Part shown: in pieces, positions 42,208 to 53,000 of the stretch | How positions within the stretch are numbered: position 1 is the stretch's first letter | Layout: each line of letters starts with the position of its first letter | Translations under genes and position numbers: made by a program | Notes under the pieces: model-generated | What the model saw: only the letters and a program-made list of their open reading frames with translations | What the model was told of the DNA's origin: nothing | The model's database searches: none | DNA from: Shewanella seohaensis | GTDB lineage: Bacteria; Pseudomonadota; Gammaproteobacteria; Enterobacterales; Shewanellaceae | Assembly: GCF_025449215.1 (NCBI RefSeq) | Contig: NZ_CP104900.1 | Span: 3,038,001 to 3,102,000 of the forward strand | DNA length: 64,000 nucleotides | Direction of reading: 5' to 3'

Positions 42208-43570
42208 ATGGACCCATCCACTTTTAATCGGCCTCACAATGGGCCACGATGTAGTCGCTAAAACTCATCAGAAAGAGGACGGGTCCACCTATGAAGATTA
42301 CTACAATCGGTTTAGATATCGCAAAGTCTGTTTTTCATGCTGTTGGTGTCGATAAAGCTGGCAAGGTACTCAAAAAGAAAATGCTTAGACGCAAAGACTT
42401 GCTGCCCTTTCTCGCTCAAATTGAGCCTTGTCTGATTGTGATGGAAGCCTGTAGTGGCGCAAATTACTGGGCCAGAGAATTTGAGCTGTTGGGCCACAGC
42501 GTCAAGTTAATTGCTCCTCAATTTGTCGTGCCTTTTCGGCAAGGTAACAAAAATGACTATAACGATGCCTTAGCCATCGCTGAAGCTGCGCAGCGACCCA
42601 ACATGCGGTTTGTAAAACCTAAAAGCGTCGAGCAGCAAGATGTGCAATTGCTCCACCGTATGCGGGAACGATTAACTAAGCAATCAACAGCCTTAATCAA
42701 CCAAGTGCGAGGCATGTTAGCAGAATACGGCATCGTGATAGCCAAAAGTAAATCGGCTTTTAAAGTACAGTTCCCTGAGATTTTGGCTAACGAAACTAAT
42801 GCGCTGACTACCAAAGGTCGGGCCATTTTTTATCAGTTATATGAAGAGTTTAGTGATATAGAAAAACGGCTTAAGGGTTGTGATGCTCAAGTACTCACCG
42901 AAACGAAAAACAATGTGATTTGCCAGCGTTTAGAGACTATCCCTGGTATTGGTCCTGTCACTGCTACCGCCTTTTATGCCGCCGCTGATGATGGTAAAGA
43001 CTTCACTAATGGCAGGCACTTTTCAGCTTGGTGCGGCTTGGTTCCCAAGCAACACAGTAGCGGAGGTAAAGATAACCTCCTTGGGATAAGCAAGCGGGGA
43101 AATGCGTATTTACGCACCCTGTTCATTCACGGCGCCAGAGCGGTGTTGCAACACAGCCAGAATAAGCAAGATAAGTTTAGTTGCTGGGCAATCCAGTTAG
43201 CAGAGCGCCGAGGCTTTAACCGAGCTTGTGTGGCCGTCGCCAATAAACTCGCGAGAATGGCATGGGTTATCGCAGCGCATGACGAAGAATATCGACTTCC
43301 AGCATCGTGCTGAATAGATTCAATAAACGTTAATAATTAACCAACCAGCAAGTTGCTAAGACACTTGAATTGATGATGAGACAGTCAGACTGATCTACTG
43401 AAAACCTTAGCTCGGCATAGGCTCATAATAAAGCCGCAGGGATGATAAGGACAGTAGAAGCAGATATCCATCAGGGCCAGAGGAATCCCTCAATAACAGG
43501 CCGAATATATGGGTGCAATGAACTCTTCTCAAAATTGATATCGAATGTCTTGCAAACCGGATGGGTCCAT
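42208..43570 (+). mobile_element. IS1111-group insertion sequence (IS110 family)
   Basis: A 12-bp perfect subterminal inverted repeat, ATGGACCCATCC at 42208-42219 and GGATGGGTCCAT at 43559-43570, brackets a single intact transposase gene. Subterminal repeats are the mark of the IS1111 group. True ends lie a few bases outside. Just beyond, CTCGGCAT (42190-42197) and ATGCCGAG (43573-43580) suggest insertion in a palindromic target. Confidence 0.85.
42291..43313 (+). CDS. IS110/IS1111-family transposase
   Basis: A 340-residue DEDD transposase, intact. The N-terminal RuvC-like domain shows GLDIAKSVFHAVGVD and VMEACSGANYWAREF, with GNKNDYNDALAIAEAA as the third acidic motif. The C-terminal transposase-20 domain has LETIPGIGPVTATAFYAA and AWCGLVPKQHSSGGK with its conserved Ser. 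AAAGAGGACGGG precedes the start. Confidence 0.94.
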   Translation: MKITTIGLDIAKSVFHAVGVDKAGKVLKKKMLRRKDLLPFLAQIEPCLIVMEACSGANYWAREFELLGHSVKLIAPQFVVPFRQGNKNDYNDALAIAEAAQRPNMRFVKPKSVEQQDVQLLHRMRERLTKQSTALINQVRGMLAEYGIVIAKSKSAFKVQFPEILANETNALTTKGRAIFYQLYEEFSDIEKRLKGCDAQVLTETKNNVICQRLETIPGIGPVTATAFYAAADDGKDFTNGRHFSAWCGLVPKQHSSGGKDNLLGISKRGNAYLRTLFIHGARAVLQHSQNKQDKFSCWAIQLAERRGFNRACVAVANKLARMAWVIAAHDEEYRLPASC

Positions 43571-43941
43571 ATATGCCGAGCTAGCTTTCGCAGGTGCAGG
43601 GACGCATCCTTCGGAAGCGGTAGCAAATTTGTCAATGAGCCCAAGGGGCTTTCAACTCCGTTGGGGGCGTCTTGGTGCATCCAAGGAGGATAGGACGAGC
43701 AGTCCTCCTTGGTCGGGTGTGGGGTGAAGCCCCGCGACTTTGATTTTGATTAAGCATTGAAGCTACAAAAAGAAGGGATGCATAACTTCTAAGTCGAACC
43801 ATCAACTTTTCTATAGGCAGAGCTTTACTTGTCCAATTTCCCTTTAAACTGCGAAACACAATTTGGGGCTGAAGCGAGTCAGAAAGGCGATAGCGAACTA
43901 AACCCCGCCTATGCCACATACGGATTTATCTTCGTCATAAA

Positions 43942-43972
43942 AAAGGCCAAGTGTGGAGAGCACTTGGCCTTT
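43942..43972 (-). terminator. Terminator of the nap operon
   Basis: AAAGGCCAAGTG (43942-43953) pairs with CACTTGGCCTTT (43961-43972), 27 bp after the napC stop on the minus strand; T residues follow on that strand. Confidence 0.88.
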
Positions 43973-43998
43973 GGCTGGAGATGGAATGTGAGTCGAGT

Positions 43999-44585
43999 TT
44001 AGAAGCCTTCAACCCCTGCCATATCGGGAAGATGGTGAGCAATCCCTTTATGGCAATCGATACAGGTTTTCTCACCACTGGCCAAGGATGTCGAGTGCAT
44101 CTGGGCGGCGCGTGGCGACTGTCTGGTAAAGTCCATATAGGTAAAGTTATGGCAGTTGCGGCACTCAAGCGAGTCGTTTGCCTTTAACCGTTCCCATTCA
44201 TGTTCGGCCAGCTCGCGACGTTTGTTCTCAAACTTTTCGCGGGTATTGATGGTACCAAACACTTTACCCCACACTTCTTTCGATGCCTGCATCTTACGGG
44301 CAATCTTATCGGTCCAGTTGTGCGGCACATGGCAGTCAGGACAAGTCGCACGCACACCACTGCGGTTTGTGAAATGAATAGTCGACTGTAACTCTTGATA
44401 GACGTTATTTTCCATTTCGTGGCAACCGATACAGAAGGCTTCTTTGTTGGTGGCTTCAAGCGCGGTGTTAAAGCCCCCCAGAAGATCACCCCCGCCACAA
44501 AGCCACCTAAGGTTAAAAACCCTAAACTGTAGTGCACACTCGGACGATTGAGAACTTGCCAGATCTTTTTGAGTTTATCTAACAT
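43999..44585 (-). CDS. napC: NapC tetraheme quinol dehydrogenase, frameshifted
   Basis: A membrane-anchored c-type cytochrome of about 195 residues that passes electrons from menaquinol to NapB/NapA. An N-terminal membrane helix ([18 protein letters not shown]) precedes four CxxCH motifs: CIGCHE, CPDCHV, CRNCHN and CIDCHK. The frame breaks in the C6 run at 44474-44479; a seventh base joins FWGG to [18 protein letters not shown]. Last gene of the operon. Confidence 0.93.
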
Positions 44586-44593
44586 GCTGACTC

Positions 44594-45079
44594 CTAGTGT
44601 GTTTTCTGCTCAGTGTTGGCTTTAATCAGATGATCCATATCCACAAAGTCGTTCTCGACCAGTAATTTGGCATCCAGTTGCGGCACATGGCACTGAGTGC
44701 AGAAGTAACGTCTTGGCGAAAGCTCGGCTAAGAAGTTGTTATCCCTATCCATATAGTGCGTCACGCTGACCATAGGCGCTTGGGAATCCCCCGTGCGGTG
44801 TCTGGCATGGCATGACATACACTTGTTGACCTTAAGATCGAGCTGATAACCTTCGATCTTGTGCGGGATCACCGGTGGCTGCATCGGGTAGTTACGCATC
44901 TCTTTGATATCTTTGTTCAGCACCGCCTGCATGGCGGGCGGAGTAGGCTCAACGTTGATTGGCGCTTGGCGCAAAGTATCAATTCTGTCCTCAGGAATGC
45001 TCGCCGCCGTCACGCTGGTCATCATCAGGGTGGAGAAGGCAAGCGCACTGAATGCTGAGACTAATTTGAATGTTTTCAT
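44594..45079 (-). CDS. napB: NapB diheme cytochrome subunit
   Basis: A 161-residue periplasmic diheme cytochrome, partner of NapA. It has a signal peptide (FSTLMMTSVTAAS), two heme motifs (CMSCHARH and CTQCHV) and the conserved PPVIPHKI and YFCTQCHVPQ segments. Intact. It lies between napA and napC with short gaps. Confidence 0.95.
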   Translation of the reverse strand: MKTFKLVSAFSALAFSTLMMTSVTAASIPEDRIDTLRQAPINVEPTPPAMQAVLNKDIKEMRNYPMQPPVIPHKIEGYQLDLKVNKCMSCHARHRTGDSQAPMVSVTHYMDRDNNFLAELSPRRYFCTQCHVPQLDAKLLVENDFVDMDHLIKANTEQKTH

Positions 45080-45089
45080 CCTGTACTCC

Positions 45090-47584
45090 TTATACCTTGA
45101 CGATTTTCACGGCGCATTTCTTAAAGTCGGTTTGTTTTGACAGTGGATCTGTCGCATCCAAGGTGACTTTGTTAATGAGCTGACTGGCATCGAACCAAGG
45201 TACAAACACGAGTCCCACAGGTGGTTTGTTACGACCACGGGTTTCGACACGGGTTTTAATTTCACCGCGGCGAGACACCACGCGCACTTCATCCCCACGG
45301 CGTAAGCCGCGTTTTTCGCATCTTCTGGGTGCATAAAACACACAGCATCGGGGAAGGCACGATAAAGCTCTGGCACGCGTTGAGTCATCGAACCTGAATG
45401 CCAATGCTCGAGCACCCGTCCAGTGGATAACCACATATCGTATTCAGTGTCTGGCGACTCTGCAGGCGGCTCGAAGGGCAAGGCATAAATCACTGCGCGG
45501 CCATCGGGTTTACCGTAAAACTCAAAGCCTGAGCCTGGTTTCACATAAGGATCGCTACCTTCACGGAAACGCCACTTGGTTTCTTTACCATCGACCACCG
45601 GCCAGCGAATACCGTGGGCTTCGTGGTAGGCATCGAAAGGTGCTAAATCGTGACCATGGCCACGGCCAAAGGTGGCGTATTCTTCAAACAGGCCTTTTTG
45701 GACATAGAAGCCAAAATGTTTAGCCTCGTTGTTCAAATACTTAGGATCGGTATCGGCCAGCGGGAACTTATCGACGTTGCCGTTTTTGTACAGCACTTCA
45801 AATAAGGTTTTGCCCTTAAATTGTGGATTAGCCGCTAAGACTTCCTTAGACCAGACTTCGTCGGTAGTAAAGCGCTTAGAGAACTCCATCAACTGCCAGA
45901 GATCTGAGCGAGACTCGCCCGGCGCTTGCACCATCTGATGCCAGAACTGGGTACGACGCTCTGCGTTACCATAGGCGCCCTCTTTCTCCACCCACATAGC
46001 GGTAGGCAGAATTAAGTCCGCAGCTTGGGTCGTGACAGTGGGATACGCATCGGATACCACAATAAAGTTGGCAGGATTGCGATAGCCAGGTAAACCTTCC
46101 TCATTGATGTTTGGCCCCGCCTGCATATTGTTGTTCACTTGCACCCAATAGCAGTTCAAGTCGCCATCTTTTAAGCGGCGGTTTTGCTCGACGGCGTGAT
46201 AACCGGGTTTTGGCGGAATAATGCCACTGGGGATCTTCCAAATTTCTTCGGCGTGTTTTCTATGCTCAGGGTTTGTTACCACCATGTCGGCGGGTAAACG
46301 GTGGGAGAAGGTGCCCACTTCACGAGCGGTACCACAGGCTGAAGGTTGACCTGTCAACGAGAATGGGCTGTTACCCGGCGTTGAGATCTTACCTGTCAGT
46401 AAGTGGATGTTATAAATCAGGTTGTTACACCACACACCACGGGTATGTTGGTTAAAGCCCATGGTCCAGAAGGACGTGACTTTAGTCTCGGGATCAGCAT
46501 AGAGTTTGGCCAACTCAATCAATTTAGCCTCAGGCACACCCGACATCTTGCTGACCTTCTCCACCGTATATTCGGCGACAAAGGCCTTAAAGGTATCGAA
46601 ATCAATCGGAGTCGAATCCCCTGCCGTTTTCACGTTTTTGGCTTTCTGCTCCAGCGGATGGGTTGGACGTAAACCATAGCCGATATCCGTGGTACCTTGG
46701 CGGAAGTTCACGTGCTTCTTCACAAAGTCCCAGTTCACTTTATCGTTTTGAATGATGTAGTTCGCGATAAAGTTTAGGATGGCCAAGTCGGTTTGTGGCG
46801 TAAATACTATCGGTAAATCCGCGAGATCGAAGGAGCGATGCTCAAACGTCGAGAGAACTGCCACCTTCACATGGGATGCGCTTAAACGGCGATCGGTCAC
46901 TCGAGTCCATAAAATCGGGTGCATCTCGGCCATGTTAGAGCCCCAAAGCACAAAGGCATCGGCCGCTTCCATGTCATCATAACATCCCATAGGCTCATCG
47001 ATACCGAAGGTGCGCATAAAGCCGACAACGGCAGACGCCATACAGTGGCGCGCATTAGGGTCAATGTTGTTCGAGCCAAAGCCTGCCTTCATCAGCTTAA
47101 CCGCGGCATAACCTTCCCAAACTGTCCACTGGCCTGAGCCAAACATCCCAACTGCAGTCGGGCCTTTGGCTTTTAAGGTTTCTTTCCATTTTTGCGCCAT
47201 GATATCGAAGGCACTGTCCCAGCTGATGGGGGTAAACTCACCGTGCTTGTCATACTTGCCGTCGGTCATTCTCAGCATTGGCGTAGTCAAACGATCGCTG
47301 CCGTACATAATTTTCGACAGGAAGTAACCTTTAATACAGTTAAGGCCGCGGTTCACTTCACTGTTTGCATCGCCGTGGGTAGCAACTACTTTGCCCTCGC
47401 GGGTCGCGACAATCACAGAGCAGCCCGTACCACAGAAGCGGCATGGGGCTTTGTTCCACTCTAATTTGGTTTGTTCTGAGCTGGTGATTAAATTGCTCGC
47501 CGATGCCGGCAGCGCTAAGCCTGCGGCGCCCGCTGCTGCAATCACCGCATTGGCTTTGATAAAGTCACGTCTATTCATGTTCAT
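45090..47584 (-). CDS. napA: Periplasmic nitrate reductase catalytic subunit NapA, frameshifted
   Basis: A molybdenum bis-MGD enzyme of about 831 residues that reduces nitrate to nitrite. It has a twin-arginine signal ([16 protein letters not shown]), a [4Fe-4S] motif [10 protein letters not shown], and the Mo-ligand cysteine in [18 protein letters not shown]. The frame breaks in the T5 run at 45312-45316; a sixth base joins HPEDAKK to [16 protein letters not shown] and gives the normal C-terminus ([14 protein letters not shown]). It overlaps napD by ATGA. Confidence 0.95.
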
Positions 47585-47838
47585 TCTTCACCCTCTTCGA
47601 GCTCTTCACTCTGGTGGTAAACCATAGTGGCGGACAAGACGCCAGGAATGGCATTAATCTGTTCGATACCGTCCATCAAGGCACGTTGGGAGTCACCTTC
47701 AAGTACGACGACGAGTTTCACTTCGTTATTAACAGAGAGTTCGGCATTTTCAATCGCCATAATGTGTTGCCTAACATCCGCCATTTTGTGAGGCATGACT
47801 TGCACCACTAGACTCGTGATATGAAGCTCTTTGCTCAT
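47581..47838 (-). CDS. napD: NapD chaperone
   Basis: An 85-residue cytoplasmic protein that binds the NapA signal peptide and guards its cofactor loading before Tat export. [22 protein letters not shown] and the ferredoxin-like alternation of strands and helices fit. Overlaps napA by 4 bp. Confidence 0.92.
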   Translation of the reverse strand: MSKELHITSLVVQVMPHKMADVRQHIMAIENAELSVNNEVKLVVVLEGDSQRALMDGIEQINAIPGVLSATMVYHQSEELEEGEE

Positions 47839-47882
47839 CCGACACTCCGCTTATTCATGCTGTTGTTATTGTTCTTTAGGCC

Positions 47883-48040
47883 TCAACCTGCACCCGGTGG
47901 GCCGGTGAAGATTTGGCTAAACCATATGGCAAATCCCAATCCACTCACCAACAACACGGATAAGAGGGGGCGAGAAATACGGTTAAAAAGATAAAAATTT
48001 TCAGTTCTAAGGATTTTTCTGCTGCGCTGTTAGCACTCAT
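47883..48040 (-). CDS. napE: NapE small membrane subunit, frameshifted
   Basis: A 52-residue one-helix membrane protein heading the napEDABC operon. MSANSAAEKSLELKIFIFL continues, after a missing base in the G5 run at 47966-47970, as LAPLLSVLLVSGLGFAIWF and ends IFTGPPGAG. Function unknown in detail. Confidence 0.85.
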
Positions 48041-48190
48041 GCGTCCTCCAAGAGGTTCGTTCCTGTGATGGATTGCTCTGACCAATGCAGGATTTATAGG
48101 TATCTCAATTGCATCTTTGATCCACGAAATGATCATAGCGTTAAGGTGTTAACAAACTGTATACCTCCAAATCGGTAAACCCTTTGATGC

Positions 48191-48204
48191 TTGATCCAGA
48201 TCAT
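48191..48204. promoter_or_regulatory. FNR/EtrA-type box upstream of nap operon
   Basis: TTGATCCAGATCAT matches the FNR consensus TTGAT-N4-ATCAA at 9 of 10 positions. It lies about 150 bp before napE, where anaerobic activation would be expected in Shewanella. Confidence 0.6.
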
Positions 48205-48649
48205 CAATTTGGCGATAGATTTAGTTAGATCATGGTTTTTAAGCGTTTTTTTAGATTGTAAATAGATTGATTGGTTATGTTTTTTATTAACCAATTGCTA
48301 AAGCATGGAAAAAAGATAGGTGTTCAGCAAGTAAAGCGCACAAGATTTAAACAAAATATTCCTTAAGGAGTATTAGGGGATGGTAAAGGAAGGCGCGAAT
48401 GACCGATTATCAACGGTGAAATCGGCTTAACATCTTCGTCAACTTGTTAACTCACTCAAGAGACAGCCAAATCCCTTACCGTATTGGCTAACTAACAACG
48501 CAAATTTGAGGTTCTTAATATCACCATTAAGACCCATTTATTCGCCATCTACTTCGTCCTTTGGAGTTAGTGGCTTGCAATATCCCATAGCGAAAATCTA
48601 TGCAGTAAGGGGCAAGTCTGTCGCGGCTAATGGTAGTTGGGTGAAAATG
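48205..48649. other. Intergenic region between nap promoter and IS3 element
   Basis: 445 bp, AT-rich, without a credible reading frame, RNA or terminator. It may hold the remains of sequence displaced by the adjacent insertion sequence. Confidence 0.3.
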
Positions 48650-48678
48650 TGTCTCGTCCTAAGATAGGTTGACAGTTT

Positions 48679-49608
48679 TTAGGCCAGCTCCAGTAGCTGG
48701 CCTTTTCTATTGTGCACCTGATTAGGGGTTGCCATATTCAAACTCAGATGCGGTCTCATATCGTTGTATATTGCTATCGATTCTCTAACAAGTATTTTCA
48801 GCTCCGCAAATGTCCTACATCGGTGCAGTAAAAACTCCTGCTTCAGTATGCCATTCACTCTTTCTGCTAATGCATTTTGGTAGCAATCATAACCATCCGT
48901 CATTGACGGCTGGATTTGGCTCGCCTGAAGCGCATTCTGATAAACAGCTGAGCAGTACTGTAAACCTCTGTCTGAGTGATGCACCGCGTTGCCGATATAG
49001 CGTTTATCTTTGATGGCCATTTTTAACGCTTTCACCACACTCTCGGCTTTCATGTCTTTACTCACGTGATGACCGACTATCTTACGCGAACTCGCATCGG
49101 TGACCAGTGACAGGTAGTGCACACCTTGGTCTGACTCAAGATAGGTGATATCACTGACCAGTACATGCCCTGCATCATGCAGTCCTTCCTCTTTCAGCAG
49201 ATTAGGATGCTTCTTCATCCAGTGTTTGCTGAACGTGGTTTTTGTGTAGCTTTTCTTTGGTTTAAGCAGTAAACCTTCACTTCTCAAATAGGTAAAGAAC
49301 CCATCTCGCCCGAGTTTAATATCGTGCTCAACCAGCCTGGATTTTATCAACGTGTAGAGCTTACGGGCCCCTAACCTTGGCATATATTTACGCCAGTACT
49401 GGACCCAGTCTTGGATGACCGATAGCTCAGCTCTACGACTTTCCATTCGAGCAACTGCCTGATAAATACCTTGCCTCGACATACCCGCAGCACGACATGC
49501 GGCAGCGAGGTTTATTTCTCCGTTGCCTTTTGCTTGCCAGATGTACCGGATAAGTACTTTTTCTGAGGCCTGCTCCATATTCATTGTCCATGATATCAAC
49601 CATGCCAT
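48679..49608 (-). CDS. IS3 orfB transposase (DDE)
   Basis: A 309-residue rve-type integrase domain. The DDE triad lies in LVSDITYLESDQGVHYLSLV, HHSDRGLQYCSAVYQ and DCYQNALAERVNGILKQEF. It would be made as an OrfAB fusion by -1 frameshifting in the A-run near 49558-49562. Confidence 0.93.
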   Translation of the reverse strand: MAWLISWTMNMEQASEKVLIRYIWQAKGNGEINLAAACRAAGMSRQGIYQAVARMESRRAELSVIQDWVQYWRKYMPRLGARKLYTLIKSRLVEHDIKLGRDGFFTYLRSEGLLLKPKKSYTKTTFSKHWMKKHPNLLKEEGLHDAGHVLVSDITYLESDQGVHYLSLVTDASSRKIVGHHVSKDMKAESVVKALKMAIKDKRYIGNAVHHSDRGLQYCSAVYQNALQASQIQPSMTDGYDCYQNALAERVNGILKQEFLLHRCRTFAELKILVRESIAIYNDMRPHLSLNMATPNQVHNRKGQLLELA

Positions 49609-49906
49609 TGAGGATTTGGTTACGCAGTTTCTCTTCTGCTAACTCACGTTCAAGGCGCTTGATCGTTTCGGCAGGGGTTTCTTTTGACTTAGGCATAAGG
49701 GGATGCTGAAAAGGTTTCGACCAATCGAGTCTACCATGTTTTCTAAGCCAAACGAGTACCGTTGAACGGCCTTGAATACCAAAATGGGCTTGGGCTTGTT
49801 TGTACGTCATTTCGCCTTTTTCAACACGCTCTACAACGCCTAATTTAAAGGCTAAGGTGTAATCTCGTTGTGTGCGCTTACGGCTTGAGTTAATTGATGT
49901 TGTCAT
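49512..49906 (-). CDS. IS3 orfA, one base missing in slippery run
   Basis: A DNA-binding helix-turn-helix protein (RDYTLAFKLGVVERVEKGEM, YKQAQAHFGIQGRSTVLVW) with a leucine-zipper tail (IKRLERELAEEKLRNQI). As given, the frame continues wrongly past the T5 run at 49558-49562. With a sixth base it reads AGLRKKYLSGTSGKQKATEK and stops at 49512, and the A-AAA-AAG slippery motif of IS3 elements is restored. Confidence 0.85.
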
Positions 49907-49958
49907 AAAGAAATCCTCTTTATGTCAACGTATTTCAGGACGAGACAATGATCAATAA

Positions 49959-49986
49959 AAAAGCCGAACCCTAAGGTTCGGCTTTT
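49959..49986. terminator. Terminator between IS3 and hrpA
   Basis: AAAAGCCGAACC (49959-49970) pairs with GGTTCGGCTTTT (49975-49986), downstream of hrpA on the minus strand. Confidence 0.9.
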
Positions 49987-50056
49987 AATGCTAAAGATGA
50001 CGCGTTACGCTCAACTCACTGAATCTACAGATTCAATCCGTAATGTATCAACATCA

Positions 50057-53000
50057 TTAACTCAGCAGGATATGGTTTAAGATACGCTTCTCCGAGATCG
50101 GATAAGCCGTTCCTAGGGCCTGTGCAAAGCAAGACACCCGGTATTCTTCAATCATCCAACGGGCTTCAATCAGTGCCGCTGGCACGGGCTGTGAGCGCGG
50201 CACCTTGGCAAGTTGCGCCGCTAAGGCCTCCTGCACTTTCGTGATACTTTGCATATGCAAACGGTCACGGGTCGGATCCACGGGCAACTTATCGATACGG
50301 GTTTCAATCGCTTTTAAGTAACGCGCCACATCCGCTAAGCGATTCCAACCACAGGCTTCGACGAATCCCTTGAATACTAATTGGTCTAATTGGCTTTGAA
50401 TATCACTCATCGCAAAAGCGATATCTAAGCTAATTTTTCCCTTAGTCCGTTTTTTAATGCCCTGATAGAGCGTCAAAATCTGCTCCACTTTTAGGGCAAT
50501 TTGCTCAGCCGTTGGATTCAACTCTTGGCGCACCCAATCCTTGGCCTGCTCAAACTGGGCGGCATCGCGCACATCCAGCGCCTTTTCATCGAGTAATTGC
50601 TGCACCGCTGCGGCAATAATGTCATCAATCAGAATTTGCACTTGGCCAAATGGATTGAAATACATTGCTAATTTTGCCTTGTTCGGCAGCGCCTGTTGCA
50701 GGTGTTTTACCGGCGATGGAATATTGAGTAACAGCAAGCGACGTAGACCTTGACGATGCGCCGCCAGCGCCTCAAATTCATCATCAAATAATTTGATGGC
50801 AACTGAGTCTTTATTATCAATCAGCGCGGGGAAAGCCCGCACTTGATAGTTACCCTTACGCTGTTCAAATTGTTTCGGCAAGTCGCCAAAGGACCACTCG
50901 GTGAGCGCATCTTTCTCTATGCCCTTATCCGCCACTTGACGAATCGCCTTAGCGACCACGCCCTGTAACTCGGCCTTTAAGGTATCGAGTACTCGCCCCT
51001 GTGCGACTAACTTGCCCTTGTCGTCCTCAATCTTAAAGTTCATCTGCAAATGCGCTGGCATCTGCGTGACATCAAAATCTTCAGGATTGACGCGGGTGCC
51101 ACTCATACGCAAAAGCTGTTTGCACATGGCGTCGAGTAAACTGGCGCTAAAGGGCTGCATCGCCTGTACGCAGGCTCGGGCATAATCGGGCGCAGGCACA
51201 AAGTTACGTCTTAGTCCCTTAGGCAAAGACTTAATCAGAGCGACACATTTCTCCTCACGCATCCCCGCCACCAGCCAATCGAAATCTGTATCATCGATTT
51301 GATTGAGTAGCGCCACTGGGATATGCACAGAAACGCCATCATCACTCGCCGCAGGATCAAAGTGATAACTCAGTTGCAAGCGAATATTGCCCTTGTGCCA
51401 AGTGTCGGGGAAATCGAGCGCCGAGATGTGATCGGCACTGCGCTGCATCAATAGTGACTTATTAAAATCGAGTAAATCGGGCTGAGTTCGGCGCGCTTCT
51501 TTCCACCAGCTAAAGAACTTAGGCGCGTTATAGATGCCTTCGGGAATGCGCGGCTCGTAAAAGTCCATCAACACTTGTTCATCAACCAAAATATCGCGGC
51601 GACGGGACTTATGCTCGAGCGCTTCGACATCCTCCAATAACTTTTGGTTTGCGATAAAGAAGGCTTCTTTGGTCTGTAATTGCCCTTCGGCAAGTGCGCT
51701 ACGGATAAAGATTTCCCGCGCTTCAACAGGATTAATCGGCCCATATTGCACGCGGCGGCGATGCACCACGGTCAAACCGTAGAGTACTTGGTTTTCAAAG
51801 GCAATCACACTGCCCTGTTTTGCCTCAAAATGCGGCTCTAGGTGATTCTTTTTAATCAGATGCGCCGCTAACGGCTCAAGCCACTCAGGCTCAATTTTGG
51901 CGCAGCAGCGGGCAAATAGCTTAGAGGTTTCGGTCAGCTCCGCCGCCATGATCCATTTCGGGCCTTTTTTCGCCAGCGGTGAACCTGGGAACACAAAAAA
52001 CTTACGATTGCGCGCGCCTAAGTACTCGTTGTTATTGTCCTTAAAGCCGATATGACTCAGCAGACCCGATAACAACGCACGGTGCAGCGCATCGTAGTTG
52101 GCTGGCGTCTCGTTTAAGCGCCACTTTAAATCGTGAACCGCTTGTTTTAGCTGAGTATATAAATCCTGCCATTCACGTACACGCAGGTAGGCTAAGTACT
52201 CGTCGCGGCATTTTTTACGGAACTGGCTGGCGGATAATTCCTTTTGCTGCTCTTTTAAGTGCTGCCATAGGTTCACCCAACTGACAAAATCTGAATGGGG
52301 ATCGGCAAAACGGCGATGGGCCTCATCGGACGCCTGCTTTTTATCCATGGGACGCTCGCGGGGATCTTGAATCGACAGACCCGCGGCGATCACTAACACT
52401 TCCTGCAAACAGCCCAGCTGATGACTCTCCACCACCATACGCGCTAAACGCGGATCTACCGGGATCTGCGATAACTGTCGCCCAAGCGGCGTTAACACAA
52501 TATTGCCCTTCTGCTGCTTAACGGCTTGTAATTCCTCAAGCAGTAAGAAGCCATCGCGAATATGGCGCTGATCGGGCGGCTCAATAAAGGGGAACGCCGC
52601 AATATCGCCAAGTCCAATGGCGAGCATCTGCAAAATCACCGAGGCTAAGTTTGTGCGTAGGATTTCTGGATCGGTAAACGCGGGACGACTGTTAAAGTCC
52701 GCCTCATCGTATAAGCGAATACAAATACCCGGGCCAACGCGGCCACAGCGGCCTTGACGCTGATTGGCACTGGCCTGTGAAATGGGCTCGATGGGCAGGC
52801 GCTGCACCTTAGTGCGATAACTGTAGCGGCTGATCCGCGCTGTGCCTGGGTCAATGACATAACGAATACCAGGGACTGTCAGCGACGTTTCCGCCACGTT
52901 AGTGGCAAGCACGATGCGACGCCCAGTATGGCTGCTGAATACCTTGGACTGCTCGCCGTAGGAGAGGCGCGCATACAGCGGCAAAATCTCGGTATCGCGG

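Larger units (their letters stand above)
42121..43740. repeat. Large imperfect inverted repeat interrupted by the IS1111-group element
   Basis: Left arm 42121-42197 and right arm 43573-43740. Both contain, in opposite orientation, CGGAGTTG, GGGC..AT.GACAAAtTTGC and CTCGGCAT. The right arm also folds on itself (CCAAGGAGGA at 43681-43690 with TCCTCCTTGG; TGGGGTGAAGCCCCGCG). It may be one copy of a dispersed Shewanella intergenic element; that is from memory and needs a genome search. Confidence 0.55.
48650..49947 (-). mobile_element. IS3-family insertion sequence, 1298 bp
   Basis: Ends form an inverted repeat: TGTCTCGTCCT (48650-48660) and AGGACGAGACA (49937-49947), with TTGAC further in on both sides. 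It begins TG and ends CA, as IS3 elements do. It contains orfA and orfB. No target duplication is visible. It sits between the nap operon and hrpA. Confidence 0.92.

Noticed and set aside
43600..43740. Group II intron or other ribozyme remnant
   Set aside because: Strong hairpins are present but no domain V-like end or reverse transcriptase remnant is visible.
43632..43919. Reverse-strand open frame beside the IS1111-group element
   Set aside because: It lies over the palindromic DNA and has no ribosome site or family; the frame is likely a by-product of the structure.
45090..45434. Independent short gene at the 3' end of napA
   Set aside because: Its last 70 residues are the normal NapA C-terminus; the frame breaks at an A-run.
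43999..48040. Natural decay of the nap operon
   Set aside because: Three breaks are each one missing base in a homopolymer, with perfect conservation around them and an intact terminator and FNR box. Error is more likely.
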